Source: Pilibacter termitis | GTDB lineage: Bacteria > Bacillota > Bacilli > Lactobacillales > Streptococcaceae | Direction of reading: 5' to 3' | Assembly (NCBI RefSeq): GCF_900167335.1 | Contig: NZ_FUXI01000001.1 | Location: 1 to 38,553 of the forward strand | Length of the DNA: 38,553 bases | Shown: positions 1-9,440 of the stretch, one piece after another | Layout of the letters: the number at the start of each line of letters is the position of its first letter | Numbering within the stretch: the stretch's first letter is position 1 | Translations under genes and position numbers: made by a program | The notes under the pieces: model-generated | Told to the model about the DNA's origin: nothing | The model's database searches: none | Seen by the model: only the letters and a program-made list of their open reading frames with translations

Positions 1-3000
1 CTCAAGTTGGTCTTGAGCTTCCGGGCTTTTTCCGTGTAATTCCCTTTTAGGATTCGGTTGCCCAACGCGTCATACACATAGAAAATCTGTTTGCCCCATG
101 TCGAGCTTTCCTCCGTCAGTCTGCCCTCTACGTCATAACGATAAAGCGTGACTTCACCGTTGGCACTTTGTTTTTTGCTGACGTTGCCATTGTTGTCGTA
201 CTCATAGGTCGCCCCGCTCTCGCCTGTGATTTCGTTCAACTGGTTGTCTGCGTTGTGTTTCCATTCGCTTATCCCCTTGAACTGACCGTTCACGTCAAGT
301 CTTGTTGCCACACGGTTGCCTACGTTGTCATAGAAATACTGCGTGACTCGGGTTGTGTTCCGCTCTTTCTCTGTTACTTTGACAAGCTGATCTTCCTTGT
401 CGTACTCATAGCTACGGTCAAGTTTGAGTTTTGGATAATTCAACATTTCTCGTGTCAAATTGCCATTTTCGTCATATTCGTAGGTTTGTTTCGACAATTC
501 TTTGCCTGTGGTCGAGAGAATCTTCGATTCACTGACTTCGCCTGTCGGCAAGTAGCTGTAAAGAGAAGTCGTGCCGTCTGCGTGCTGAATCTTCGTGATT
601 TGTCCCATACCGTCATAGCTATACTCGGTGACTTTGCCTTTATCGGTCACTTTCGTCAGCTGGTTTTTCTGGTCGTATTCATACTGGACGTTCGTGCCGT
701 TCGGGTATTGTACTTGCGTTCTGCGACCATACGCATCATAGACATAGTGGACTTCGCCCATGTCACTGGTCGTAGCTTGAGTCAAGTCGCCAAATTGATT
801 GTACGTGAACGTCACCTTGTGCTTGCTTGGGAGTTTCTCTGCCAATTCTGGCACTTCATCTACTTCGCCAAAGTCCACCTCTTGCGTTTTCTCTGCACTG
901 GTCAAACGATTCCCGTCATCATACGTATACACAAAATCCTGTTGTTTCATGCGTTTGCCGATTTGACGGTTCAACTCGTCATAACCGTAAATAATCGACT
1001 CCCCACTCGCTTTTTTATTCTGCGTGAGTTGACCGTCCAAGCGATAACGGAACGTTTCCTTACGACCATTCGCACTGGTCAGGCTTTCCAATTCCCCAGT
1101 TGGAGAATACTCCATAGTGGTCGTGCCATTATTGGCATCCGTGATGTTCGTGAGGTTGTCTTGTTCGTCATATGCATAGTGTGTCGCTTTCCCTAGGCGG
1201 CTCGTCGTCGTGGTCAAACGATTGGCTTTGTCGTAGGCAAATTGTTGCTTATTGCCCTTGGCATCCATGATGGCTGTCACATTGCCATTGCCGTCATGCG
1301 TTTGTTGGGTGGTAAACCCTCGCTCATTGGTCGACGTTGCCAATTGATTTCGCTCGTCATAGGTTTGTTTCACCATGCCATGGTTGGCATTGGTCGTCTG
1401 CGTGACTTGATTGTTTTGGTTGTACGCAAAACTTGTCGCATACTGGAGGGGATCGATTTCTTTGAGCAGATTGCCCACCCCGTCATACTCGTATTTCGTC
1501 ACCGCTCCAGTTGGTGCGGTCAATTCTTTGACATTCCCCAATCCGTCATACACGAGCTTGGTCGCATTGCCTCGCACGTCGATCATCTGGGAAATTCTAT
1601 CCAGATTGTCATACGTGTACGATACGTTCGTTTTATCTGGATACGTCAATTTTACCAGTCGCCCTACTTTATCGTAGTCGTAGCTTGTGACTTGCTTGCC
1701 AGACTTCACTTCTTTTACGACTTGACCATACGAGTCATACGAAATCTCGCTCAGAGGTTGTTTATGCACATTGTCTGTGGTTTTGATCAATTGTGAATAG
1801 GAATCGTAATGGTAGTTCTTCACATACCCTTTCGCATTTTCTTCACTTTTCAAGGTGCCGTCTGCATGGTACGTGTAGCTTGTTTTTGCCCCTGTTGAGT
1901 CAATCGCTTCAAGTAATTGATTTTTCAAATCATACGTGAAGTGACTGGTACGCTGAAGTGGGTCTGTGGTTTCGATTAGATTGTTGGCTGGGTCGTATTT
2001 GTACGTAGTAAGATTGCCTTTAAAATCACTCTCGCTTACTTTTCGACCTGCTGCATCATAACTCGTGGTTTGTTTGAACCCTTTGGCATCCACTGTTTCA
2101 ATCCGTTGATTCAACGCATTGTATGCATACGTGGTCGAATGCCCTTCGCCGTCCACTTCTTTGATGACATTGCCGTTGCCGTCATAACTGCGTTTGGCAA
2201 TGGCACCATTGGCATCTTTCGTTTGGGTCACTCTGCCCAATGCATCATAGGCAAACGTAGTTTTTCCACCATTTTCATCTCTGACTTCGGTCAGTTGAGA
2301 AAGGGCGTTATACGTGTAGAATTTGTCTTTGTTTTGTGCATTGATTTCACGCACGAGGTTGCCGACGTTGTTGTATTCATATTTCGTCACGCCATCATTC
2401 ACTCTTTTGGCTTCGATCAGATTTCCTCGAGGGTCATAACGGTTTTCTTCGCTCACTCCTTGGGGTTTCGTGGTTTTAATGACTCTCCCCAGTGCATCTT
2501 GTGTGTATTCCGTCTTGTTCCCTTGAATATCTGTTGCACTCACCTTTTCGCCAAAACGGTTGTAGGTAAAGCGTTCGACTCGGTTTTGACTGTCGGTAAT
2601 ACTCGTCAAATTGCCTGAAATATCATACGTGTAACGTTCTTTTTGCTTGGTCGTATCTTCCACTTTCGTGAGACTCCCTGCTTTGTCATACGAATACGTC
2701 GTGACCACACCCATTGGGGTCGTTTCTTTGATGAGCTGATGAAGGAGATTGTACTCATACTTCGTCACACGACCAATGGTGTCGGTGAACGTCGTCACAT
2801 TGCCTACTTCATCATACGCAAAGCGTGAAACGTTCCCCAGTGGATCCGTGACCGTTTTGATTTCACCTGTTGGGGTATAAGCATAGGTGGTCGAATTGCC
2901 CATCGGGTCAATTTTTTCTACCACTTGCCCATTTTTGTCATAACGGTATTGTTCAATGTCACCTGTTGGGGCGATTTTGGTTTCCAGTAAGTTCTGCTTG

Positions 3001-6000
3001 TTGTAGGTGTATCGAGTTTCTTTCCCACTTGGGTCGATTTCTTTGAGTTTATTGCCCACGCCATCATACACATACTGATACTGACTGCCGTCCGCAAGAG
3101 TTGTCTTGGTTACATTCCCCTCGCCGTCTGTTTCATAAGTCGTTGAATTGCCTTGTGCATCTTTGCTTTCTTTGACAAAGCCTGCCACATCAAAGGTAGT
3201 CGTCTCTTCTTCGTTCAACGCATTCCTAGATTTCGTTAAATTGCCACGCACGTCAAAGGTTTGCCGACTCGTGCGGTTCTCACTCGTGTTTGCGACGTTT
3301 TCGCTTTTCGCATTGTACGTGTAGGTCGTCTCTCTGCCGTTTTTCTCGGTTTTCTTCGTGAGATTGCCTAAATTATCGTACTCAAAGCACTCTGTCGCAT
3401 TGTCTGGATACGTAATCTTGACGGGCAACCCTTGGGTGTTGCGAATATAGGTCGTCTTCTCCCCATTCGCATTCTCGCTTTCTATCAAAAACCCATTCAT
3501 ATCATAACGATACGTGGTCACACTGCCGTTGCCTGCCATCTCTTTGGTCAAATTCCCCAACGTGTCGTACTCATACTTGGTGGTACTGCCGTCCGCAAGG
3601 GTCAGCTCGACTCGCTGGTTGAGTGCATTGTATTTCATTTTCTTGAGGTTGCCAAGAAAATCACTTTCTTCTAGGACATTGCCGTTGCCGTCATATCGGA
3701 ACGTTTTCTTGCCCCCTACGGCATTTTCTTCTTGGATCAACTGCCCAATCGCATTGTACGTATAGGTTGTTTGGTTGCCATTAAAATCCGTTTCGCTCGT
3801 CTTGTTGCCCTCCGCATCATAACGATACGTTTTGAATTGTCCGTTGAAATTACTTTCTTTCACCAATTCCCCACGGGCATTTCGCTCAAAAGTTTTCGTG
3901 TTGCCTTTGCCGTCTGTCTGGGTAAGTAAAAGTCCGTTTTGGTCGTAAGTGTAGCTGAAAATCAACCCCAAAGCATCCGACTCGCTGGCGAGATTGCCTT
4001 TATTGTCATACGTGTACGTTTTCGTCTCGCCTTGAGGATTCGTTTCACTCATTTTCTGACCTTGTGCGTTGTACGTGTACGTTGTTTGGTTGCCTGCCTC
4101 ATCTACTACACTTGTCAAATTCCCTTTCGCATCATACGTGGAAACCTTTTGTTTCCCTTGACGGTTCGTTTCAACAAGGGGTTGTTGGAACGCATTGTAC
4201 GTAGTGCTTTCACTTGTGCCATCTGGATAGGTTGTCTTCGTCAAATTCCCATAGTGGTCATACACATACGTTGTTTTTTGTCCTTGACGGTTCACGTTTT
4301 CAAGTAGCTGATGGTTCGCATTGTACGTATTGGTTTCTTCCTTGCCGTCAGGGTACACAATTTTGGTTGGTTGGAAGTGGTCATTGTAGGTCGTCGTTGT
4401 TTTATTGCCGTTGCCATCTGTGGTGGTCGTCCTATTTTTATCATAAGACAGTTTGACCGTATTGCCTGCTGCATCTGTTTGTTCGACCACACGGTTTTGA
4501 CTATCATATTTGTTCGCATAAATGACGTTGCCGTCATGTCCTTTGTAGCTCGTCATGCGGTGTTCGTTGTCATACTGATACGTGAACGTTTTGCCTGTTG
4601 GGTCAACGACTTTCACAAGATTCCCTTGACTGTCATACTCATAGGTCGTTTTACTGCCATTGGGTGTTGTAAAACTCGTCATGTGTCCGAGTTCATCCCA
4701 TGAAAATTGTACTTTTTGACCATTGAATAACTGAATGTCTTTGACATTGCCTGTTTCGTTGTCATACGTGTAGGTTTTCGTTTGCCCTTGGGTGTTGCGA
4801 ATAGTGCGAATTTGCCCCATTGCGTTAAACGTGTAGGTCAATTGTTTTTGGGTATCTTCCAAAAGAAACAAACGTTTTTCTACTTCCCCTACCACTTCTT
4901 TCGTTTTGACAAGCCTAAAGGGCACCGTGTCTTCTGGTGAATACGTGCCGTTGGCGTTGCGTTGAAAGAAAACTTTGCCTCCGTCCTCTAAACTCAACAT
5001 CATGCTTTTATCTTCTAGCTGTGTCAACTCAAGAGTAGTGTTCACACTCCAGTTTCGCCCAACAGGACTATCCACTCCTTGCCCCATCGCGTTGTACGTG
5101 CGTTTGAGCTGTTCTTCTTTCTCCAAGTCATACCACGTGGCATCGGTCATTTCATAGAGGAAGTTTCCACTGCCTAAGTTAATCGGTTCAAACCCAAATT
5201 GACAATGTTTTCCACGTCCCATGGCAAGTGAATCCAAGCGGATTTTCTCTGCTTTTGAAAGCGGAGCTGGCGTATAAGCTTTCCCTGCGTTTTTCTTTGG
5301 ATTGCGAATGAACACCAAATTGCCTTGCGTCAACAATTCGTCTTTCATATTGTTGTCCCGCATAAAACTTGCACGATGTTTTGTTAAACCGTAAAACGCA
5401 AGCAAACGTGGCAACGTGTCTTGGCTTTTGATTTTATAAAGTTGGAAGGTGTCATACGTCTTTTCCGCTTTTTCTGTCGTCCCATTCTTCTCAAACGTGA
5501 CGGTGGCCTCTACCTTATACAAATGATTTTCTTTTAACACCGTCGTCAACAAATCGTTCGTTTGCCAATTACTCGATAAATCTTTGTATTTTTGGGCATC
5601 TTGAAAAAGAACAGGATAATTCGGATACAAATAATCTCGCCCAATCGCTGGATCCATGCCTGAATAAGCGACTTTGTTATCTGTTGTATCCACCACACGA
5701 TAATTAATTTTCGCATCTGGTCGACCTTTTCCGTCCATGCCTAAGGCGGAAAACTGCACCAAACCGTCATTGTCACTGCGAACAAAGGGACGCAAGGTAA
5801 GGGTCGTCTCACGAAGTGGCATATTTTTGTCAATCGGTGGTTTTTCTCTATGGCTCAACACCACATACGGCTCTGCCCCTGTATACCCTTTGCCACCAAA
5901 CAATTCAGCGATCGAGTAAGGTTTTTCATGTACCGTATTTTTTTGGTTTCGCACAAGTAAGCCATTGTTTGCCAACTCGCCATTTTTCCATTGATTCGCC

Positions 6001-7469
6001 ACAATCGTAAAATCAAAGTCTACCCAACGATTGTTGACATCAATCTTGCCAAGTTTGGTTTCTTTGCCGTCCTCGTATGCGGGAGAGCCGACAGGACTTT
6101 TGAGTTGCGAAATAAATTTATCGTAAGTGAGCGTGGTCAAGGAACCGACATTTTTTGTCAAAGGTGCCGCTTCATACACACGTGTCACAATATTTCCTTG
6201 GCTATCTTTTGCCCGATCTCCCCAAAATCCTGGTGCACCGATTCGTTTCAATTTCAACGTTGCATTCATGATTTCATGCGTTTTGGCGACCTTTTGAAAT
6301 TCTGCATTAGGGATATTCAAAATGCCATACGTGATGAAATGTGCCGCACCGTCATCTCCAGATAAATAGCCGTCATCGTAGCCAATCATCATATAATTTT
6401 GAAAATAATAAGGCAATTTATCATCATATTGACGAATACTTGTACTCTCCACACCGTGAATCGTAACGTTCGTTTCCGTCATTGCACGCATGGAAACTTT
6501 TGCTTGTTTCACTTCTTTCAGTGTTTCTTCTTTGATTCCTGTGACAGAAATCGTGTTGGTTTTCTCGTTGAACAAAAAAGATAAAGGCGTGATAATACTT
6601 CCATCTAAAGATTCTAAGGTCGGAGAAGTGATCACCGCTTTGACTTCTTCGCCTTTCAATATCGTCATGCCTATACGATTACTGACCACTTTTTCCCCTT
6701 CTTGTAATGAAAGTTGATAGGTAATAGATGTTTTCAGCGTTTCTTCTGAAACAAATTGACTCACCGTTGTCGATTGTGGTTCTTTTGCGACCTCGGTCAC
6801 GACAGATTTCTCCGCATTGGAAAGCAACACTTTGTCGTCTTTTTTCTCTTCCACTGTCAACGTTTCATTGGGGATAGAGAACGCAAGCACACTTGTTTCA
6901 TCTGAAATTTTGAGTGGTTGGGTTTCCTCTAATGTTTTCGGCACTTCCACAACAGTTGTATCTTTGAAAACAATCTTTTCCTTTTTCTCCTCCGTCACCG
7001 TTTCGATTTCTTGTAAGAGACCGCTCTCATCTTTTTCATGAATCGGACGAGTAAACAAAATCGTTTCCCCTTCGCCTGTTTGTGGATTGACAAACGTTTT
7101 GGCATATTCTGTTCGCTCTTGAATGTCTTCTACTTTCCCACTTTTCTCTTCCGTTTCTTTCACTTCTTCAAGCGTGTGTTTCGTTTCTTTTTCAAACGAT
7201 TGAACAATTTCGTCTGAAATTTCCTTCGACTTTTCTGGAAGAGTCGGCTCTTTTTCATTCTTTACTGAATCATTCAATTTTTCTTGTACATCTTTGGGTA
7301 AATCTTTTTCTGTCACTTTGTCTTTGGACGCTAAAGGCTGATTCTCTCCTTGCGTTTCCTCCGTTTGAACATTCGCTGAGATCGGGAGGGCATGCCACGG
7401 AAAACTCAACCCAAATTGAAACAACACAACAGAAGAAATGACCCCTTTTTGTAGGATTTTCTTCTTCAT
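1..7469 (-). CDS. RHS/YD-repeat wall-associated protein (WapA-like), C-terminus beyond window
   Basis: The frame is open from the ATG at 7469 to the left edge, about 2,489 codons, with no stop met while reading it; the ATG follows a GAGGAG ribosome site. A basic, hydrophobic signal peptide ends near residue 30 (LPISANVQ). Next come an acidic Glu/Lys-rich region (to ~residue 340), a DNRLRE-like beta segment (~350-450), a LysM-like module (~675-723) and a DUF6531-like segment (around residue 760, LGSGNFLYEM). From ~880 onward there are roughly 70 YD repeats of ~21 residues, such as TYTYDNETGNVK. Known relatives are large secreted proteins whose YD repeats encase a C-terminal toxin, with an immunity gene following. 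The repeats still run at the edge (YVYDALGNRI), so toxin and immunity are not visible. G+C appears higher than in the flanks. Toxin function is inference; the architecture is clear. Confidence 0.9.
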   Translation of the reverse strand, partial: MKKKILQKGVISSVVLFQFGLSFPWHALPISANVQTEETQGENQPLASKDKVTEKDLPKDVQEKLNDSVKNEKEPTLPEKSKEISDEIVQSFEKETKHTLEEVKETEEKSGKVEDIQERTEYAKTFVNPQTGEGETILFTRPIHEKDESGLLQEIETVTEEKKEKIVFKDTTVVEVPKTLEETQPLKISDETSVLAFSIPNETLTVEEKKDDKVLLSNAEKSVVTEVAKEPQSTTVSQFVSEETLKTSITYQLSLQEGEKVVSNRIGMTILKGEEVKAVITSPTLESLDGSIITPLSFLFNEKTNTISVTGIKEETLKEVKQAKVSMRAMTETNVTIHGVESTSIRQYDDKLPYYFQNYMMIGYDDGYLSGDDGAAHFITYGILNIPNAEFQKVAKTHEIMNATLKLKRIGAPGFWGDRAKDSQGNIVTRVYEAAPLTKNVGSLTTLTYDKFISQLKSPVGSPAYEDGKETKLGKIDVNNRWVDFDFTIVANQWKNGELANNGLLVRNQKNTVHEKPYSIAELFGGKGYTGAEPYVVLSHREKPPIDKNMPLRETTLTLRPFVRSDNDGLVQFSALGMDGKGRPDAKINYRVVDTTDNKVAYSGMDPAIGRDYLYPNYPVLFQDAQKYKDLSSNWQTNDLLTTVLKENHLYKVEATVTFEKNGTTEKAEKTYDTFQLYKIKSQDTLPRLLAFYGLTKHRASFMRDNNMKDELLTQGNLVFIRNPKKNAGKAYTPAPLSKAEKIRLDSLAMGRGKHCQFGFEPINLGSGNFLYEMTDATWYDLEKEEQLKRTYNAMGQGVDSPVGRNWSVNTTLELTQLEDKSMMLSLEDGGKVFFQRNANGTYSPEDTVPFRLVKTKEVVGEVEKRLFLLEDTQKQLTYTFNAMGQIRTIRNTQGQTKTYTYDNETGNVKDIQLFNGQKVQFSWDELGHMTSFTTPNGSKTTYEYDSQGNLVKVVDPTGKTFTYQYDNEHRMTSYKGHDGNVIYANKYDSQNRVVEQTDAAGNTVKLSYDKNRTTTTDGNGNKTTTTYNDHFQPTKIVYPDGKEETNTYNANHQLLENVNRQGQKTTYVYDHYGNLTKTTYPDGTSESTTYNAFQQPLVETNRQGKQKVSTYDAKGNLTSVVDEAGNQTTYTYNAQGQKMSETNPQGETKTYTYDNKGNLASESDALGLIFSYTYDQNGLLLTQTDGKGNTKTFERNARGELVKESNFNGQFKTYRYDAEGNKTSETDFNGNQTTYTYNAIGQLIQEENAVGGKKTFRYDGNGNVLEESDFLGNLKKMKYNALNQRVELTLADGSTTKYEYDTLGNLTKEMAGNGSVTTYRYDMNGFLIESENANGEKTTYIRNTQGLPVKITYPDNATECFEYDNLGNLTKKTEKNGRETTYTYNAKSENVANTSENRTSRQTFDVRGNLTKSRNALNEEETTTFDVAGFVKESKDAQGNSTTYETDGEGNVTKTTLADGSQYQYVYDGVGNKLKEIDPSGKETRYTYNKQNLLETKIAPTGDIEQYRYDKNGQVVEKIDPMGNSTTYAYTPTGEIKTVTDPLGNVSRFAYDEVGNVTTFTDTIGRVTKYEYNLLHQLIKETTPMGVVTTYSYDKAGSLTKVEDTTKQKERYTYDISGNLTSITDSQNRVERFTYNRFGEKVSATDIQGNKTEYTQDALGRVIKTTKPQGVSEENRYDPRGNLIEAKRVNDGVTKYEYNNVGNLVREINAQNKDKFYTYNALSQLTEVRDENGGKTTFAYDALGRVTQTKDANGAIAKRSYDGNGNVIKEVDGEGHSTTYAYNALNQRIETVDAKGFKQTTSYDAAGRKVSESDFKGNLTTYKYDPANNLIETTDPLQRTSHFTYDLKNQLLEAIDSTGAKTSYTYHADGTLKSEENAKGYVKNYHYDSYSQLIKTTDNVHKQPLSEISYDSYGQVVKEVKSGKQVTSYDYDKVGRLVKLTYPDKTNVSYTYDNLDRISQMIDVRGNATKLVYDGLGNVKELTAPTGAVTKYEYDGVGNLLKEIDPLQYATSFAYNQNNQVTQTTNANHGMVKQTYDERNQLATSTNERGFTTQQTHDGNGNVTAIMDAKGNKQQFAYDKANRLTTTTSRLGKATHYAYDEQDNLTNITDANNGTTTMEYSPTGELESLTSANGRKETFRYRLDGQLTQNKKASGESIIYGYDELNRQIGKRMKQQDFVYTYDDGNRLTSAEKTQEVDFGEVDEVPELAEKLPSKHKVTFTYNQFGDLTQATTSDMGEVHYVYDAYGRRTQVQYPNGTNVQYEYDQKNQLTKVTDKGKVTEYSYDGMGQITKIQHADGTTSLYSYLPTGEVSESKILSTTGKELSKQTYEYDENGNLTREMLNYPKLKLDRSYEYDKEDQLVKVTEKERNTTRVTQYFYDNVGNRVATRLDVNGQFKGISEWKHNADNQLNEITGESGATYEYDNNGNVSKKQSANGEVTLYRYDVEGRLTEESSTWGKQIFYVYDALGNRILKGNYTEKARKLKTNL

Positions 7470-7486
7470 TTTCTTCTCCTCATTTC

Positions 7487-7894
7487 TTATTCTTTCAATT
7501 GTTCTTCTTTTTGTTGAATTTCATCATACAACTTCTTGGCTTCCTCTTTCTTTCCATAGTAAAGCGCATAGCCAACATCGTAAATCTGTTTTCCTAATTC
7601 TTCATACGTTGTATAAATCTTCTGGTCGTCTTCACTCAAAAGTTTCTTTACCGCACTCCCTCGAGCTGTCGCCCCTATACTTTTGAATTTATTGCCGACT
7701 TTCTTCAAGTCCAAGGCATATTCTTTTTGTTGAATGGCACCGTCTGCTTTCATATCCGTCCAAAGTTGATAGTTTTCTTTGAAATCAGTTTCTAGGTTAT
7801 ACACACGAGAGTCAATATCCCCAGCTTTCGGTTTTCCACAAGCCGTCAAAAGCAGACAGAAAGAAAAAAAGAAAAATAAGCTAGATTTTTTCAT
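7487..7894 (-). CDS. small lipoprotein upstream of the RHS gene
   Basis: This encodes a 135-residue protein with a lysine/phenylalanine-rich signal peptide and a lipobox LTAC at residues 17-20, so it should be lipidated and anchored on the outer face of the membrane. The mature part is hydrophilic, rich in Lys and Glu and probably helical (DLKKVGNKFKSIG, KKEEAKKLYDEIQQKEEQ). No family is recognised. The start ATG follows AAAGGAGGTGA, a very strong ribosome site. It ends 17 nt before the RHS gene and shares its promoter, so the two are probably co-expressed. A role in export, anchoring or self-protection for the RHS protein is conceivable but only inferred from position. Confidence 0.8.
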   Translation of the reverse strand: MKKSSLFFFFSFCLLLTACGKPKAGDIDSRVYNLETDFKENYQLWTDMKADGAIQQKEYALDLKKVGNKFKSIGATARGSAVKKLLSEDDQKIYTTYEELGKQIYDVGYALYYGKKEEAKKLYDEIQQKEEQLKE

Positions 7895-7963
7895 CTTAAT
7901 TCACCTCCTTTTAAAAATGAACAGAGAATTTCAATCGTTCAGTATATTTCAATTACAGGGTCT

Positions 7964-7992
7964 ATTTTAAAGGAAAACTAGGGGAATAGCAA
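7964..7992 (-). promoter_or_regulatory. promoter of the lipoprotein-RHS unit
   Basis: On the minus strand there is TTGCTA (7992-7987), a 17-nt spacer and TAAAAT (7969-7964). It lies about 70 nt upstream of the lipoprotein start. Predicted from consensus only. Confidence 0.55.
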
Positions 7993-8098
7993 TGAAAATG
8001 GGGAGTTAGTTTTCTTCATTTTTTAGATAAAAAATGTAGGTTAGTTGCTTTAGGGAAAATTAACTATAAAAAGCAACAAAGTTTTTTTGTGTCACGCC

Positions 8099-8127
8099 AA
8101 AAAAAGAAACAAACATTCGCTCGTTTC
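8099..8127 (-). terminator. terminator after tRNA-Leu
   Basis: An 8-bp stem (GAAACGAG / TTTGTTTC, with G-U pairs) is followed on the minus strand by seven T residues. It lies 24 nt past the 3' end of the tRNA. Confidence 0.6.
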
Positions 8128-8150
8128 CTCTAAATCTTTCGTATATCTAT

Positions 8151-8235
8151 GCGGGGAAAGGGACTTGAACCCTCACGTCCGTAGTTGGACACAAGATCCT
8201 TAGTCTTGCGCGTCTGCCAATTCCGCCATCCCCGC
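8151..8235 (-). tRNA. tRNA-Leu (anticodon UAA)
   Basis: The 85-nt sequence folds as a class II tRNA with acceptor stem GCGGGGA/TCCCCGC, a long variable arm, a GGTTCAAGTCC T-arm, and an anticodon stem CAAGA/TCTTG enclosing loop CTAAGGA. The anticodon UAA reads UUA/UUG leucine codons. The 3' CCA is not encoded. It is transcribed toward the RHS region from its own promoter. Confidence 0.95.
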
Positions 8236-8248
8236 GACAACAAAAATA

Positions 8249-8276
8249 ATTATAACACAATTGAAAAAGAGTGCAA
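8249..8276 (-). promoter_or_regulatory. promoter of tRNA-Leu
   Basis: Minus strand TTGCAC (8276-8271), 16-nt spacer and a perfect TATAAT (8254-8249). The -10 lies about 14 nt upstream of the mature tRNA 5' end. Confidence 0.65.
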
Positions 8277-8296
8277 GTATTTTACATATTTTTTTC

Positions 8297-8331
8297 AAAA
8301 AGAGCATGAGATTACTCTTCTCACACTCTTT
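8297..8331 (-). terminator. terminator of the catabolic operon (after fsa)
   Basis: A 13-bp stem including two G-U pairs (arms 8319-8331 and 8299-8311) with a 7-nt loop, followed by a short T tract on the minus strand. It lies about 40 nt past the aldolase stop codon. Confidence 0.6.
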
Positions 8332-8370
8332 CATTTATACAAATACTAAAATCAATGAAAATAATCCAGT

Positions 8371-9063
8371 TTATAGCTTTTCTCGCAGTGAAGAAACACT
8401 ACTTCCTACACCGAAAATGGACTCCCAATCTTTTGTGAAATCATCTACTGCTTTTTCGATAGACGGCATGGAAAATGCTTGCTTGAATAAATCAGCTGGT
8501 AATGTCGCAGCGGCTGCTCCTTCTTCTATTGCAGCATTGACTTGTTCTACATTTTTAAAACTTGCTGCTAAAATTTTCGTCGTCGAATGTGTACGAGTAA
8601 TTTCTTCGCTCAACTCATGGATCACTTGTCTTGGATTGATATTGAGGTTTTCCATTCGGTTAAAATAAGGAGCAATATAATCTGCTCCAGCAGCGATTGC
8701 TAAATACCCTTGAAATTTAGTATAAATTGCCGTTGCCGTAACGTTTACTCCACGTTTTTTCAGCTCTTTCATCGCCTTTAAACCTACTTCATTTACTGGT
8801 ACTTTAACGAAAACATCTCGGTCAATTTCTTCTAAAATCGCCTCTGCATCTCTTAGTATTCCCTCATAATCTTTTGCAACCACTTGAACGTGCAACGAAC
8901 GATTTGCACCGATAATTTCTCTAATTTTTTTCATATGAGCGAAAAAGTCAATTTTCCCCTCTGCTTTGATAATCGTTGGGTTACTTGTTACTCCTGAAAT
9001 TTCAAGTGAATGAACATATTGCGTTATCTCTTGAAGTTTCGCTGTATCTAACATAAATTCCAT
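8371..9063 (-). CDS. fsa: fructose-6-phosphate aldolase (FSA/TalC family)
   Basis: This 230-residue protein matches the small transaldolase-like aldolases FsaA/FsaB (~220 aa). The catalytic Schiff-base lysine is K87 in VFVKVPVNE. Family motifs SGVTSNPTIIK, GADYIAPYFNRM, ILAASFK and TLPADL are present. Characterised members cleave fructose-6-phosphate or 1-deoxyfructose-6-phosphate to glyceraldehyde-3-phosphate plus dihydroxyacetone or hydroxyacetone. The start MEFMLDTAKL aligns with E. coli MELYLDTSD and follows AGAAAGGA. It is the last gene of the PTS-glycyl radical operon but is separated from the activase gene by ~500 bp of repeats. No clear promoter of its own is visible, so it probably depends on read-through. 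Confidence 0.93.
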   Translation of the reverse strand: MEFMLDTAKLQEITQYVHSLEISGVTSNPTIIKAEGKIDFFAHMKKIREIIGANRSLHVQVVAKDYEGILRDAEAILEEIDRDVFVKVPVNEVGLKAMKELKKRGVNVTATAIYTKFQGYLAIAAGADYIAPYFNRMENLNINPRQVIHELSEEITRTHSTTKILAASFKNVEQVNAAIEEGAAAATLPADLFKQAFSMPSIEKAVDDFTKDWESIFGVGSSVSSLREKL

Positions 9064-9136
9064 TTTTTGTTTTTCCTTTCTGGGAAATCTCGAAGTGATT
9101 TCTTATCTTTCAAGTTTTTCATTAAACTTGTGTTCT

Positions 9137-9190
9137 ATGAGGTGCTTTGTGTCTACTGTGTAGCCTCCTGAATGCCTCTCTTTGCTTTTT
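9137..9190 (+). repeat. degenerate fragment of the nested-palindrome repeat
   Basis: The right half (ctcctgaatgcctctctttg) resembles the end of a full unit, and the left half has drifted. It abuts the first complete unit. Confidence 0.4.
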
Positions 9191-9316
9191 TGTCTAGCTA
9201 CAAGAGGCTGAAGTCTGGCAACTGCTCACAATGTCGCTTGCAACTTACGTTGCAAGTAAATAAACGACATGGTTCGCTGTTGCAGACTTCAAAACGCCCC
9301 TTGTAGCTTTTCTTTT
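9191..9316 (+). repeat. nested-palindrome repeat unit R1
   Basis: The unit begins TGTCTAGCTACAAGAGGC and ends GCCCCTTGTAGCTTTTCTTT. Outer arms (AGCTACAAGAGGC / GCCCCTTGTAGCT), a middle pair (GAAGTCTG...ATGTCG / CGACAT...CAGACTTC) and a perfect inner palindrome (CTTGCAAC TTAC GTTGCAAG) would fold as one long hairpin. It is almost identical to R3. Confidence 0.85.
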
Positions 9317-9440
9317 TGTCTAGCTACAAGGGGCAGGAGCTGGGTCGATGTTCGCAATGCCACCTGAAACTAACGTTTCAGGCAAGTAAATGGCATGGCT
9401 CTCTACGACCACCTCCTGAACGCCCCTCTTTGCTTTTCTT
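9317..9440 (+). repeat. nested-palindrome repeat unit R2
   Basis: Same layout as R1 but diverged: the inner palindrome is CCTGAAAC TAAC GTTTCAGG and the right outer arm reads CGCCCCTCTTTGC. It directly follows R1 head to tail, which gives a repeat period of about 125 bp. Confidence 0.85.

Noticed and set aside
168-4703. Long plus-strand open frames opposite the RHS gene
   Set aside because: They are antisense images of the YD repeats, with biased hydrophobic composition, no ribosome sites and no recognisable domains.
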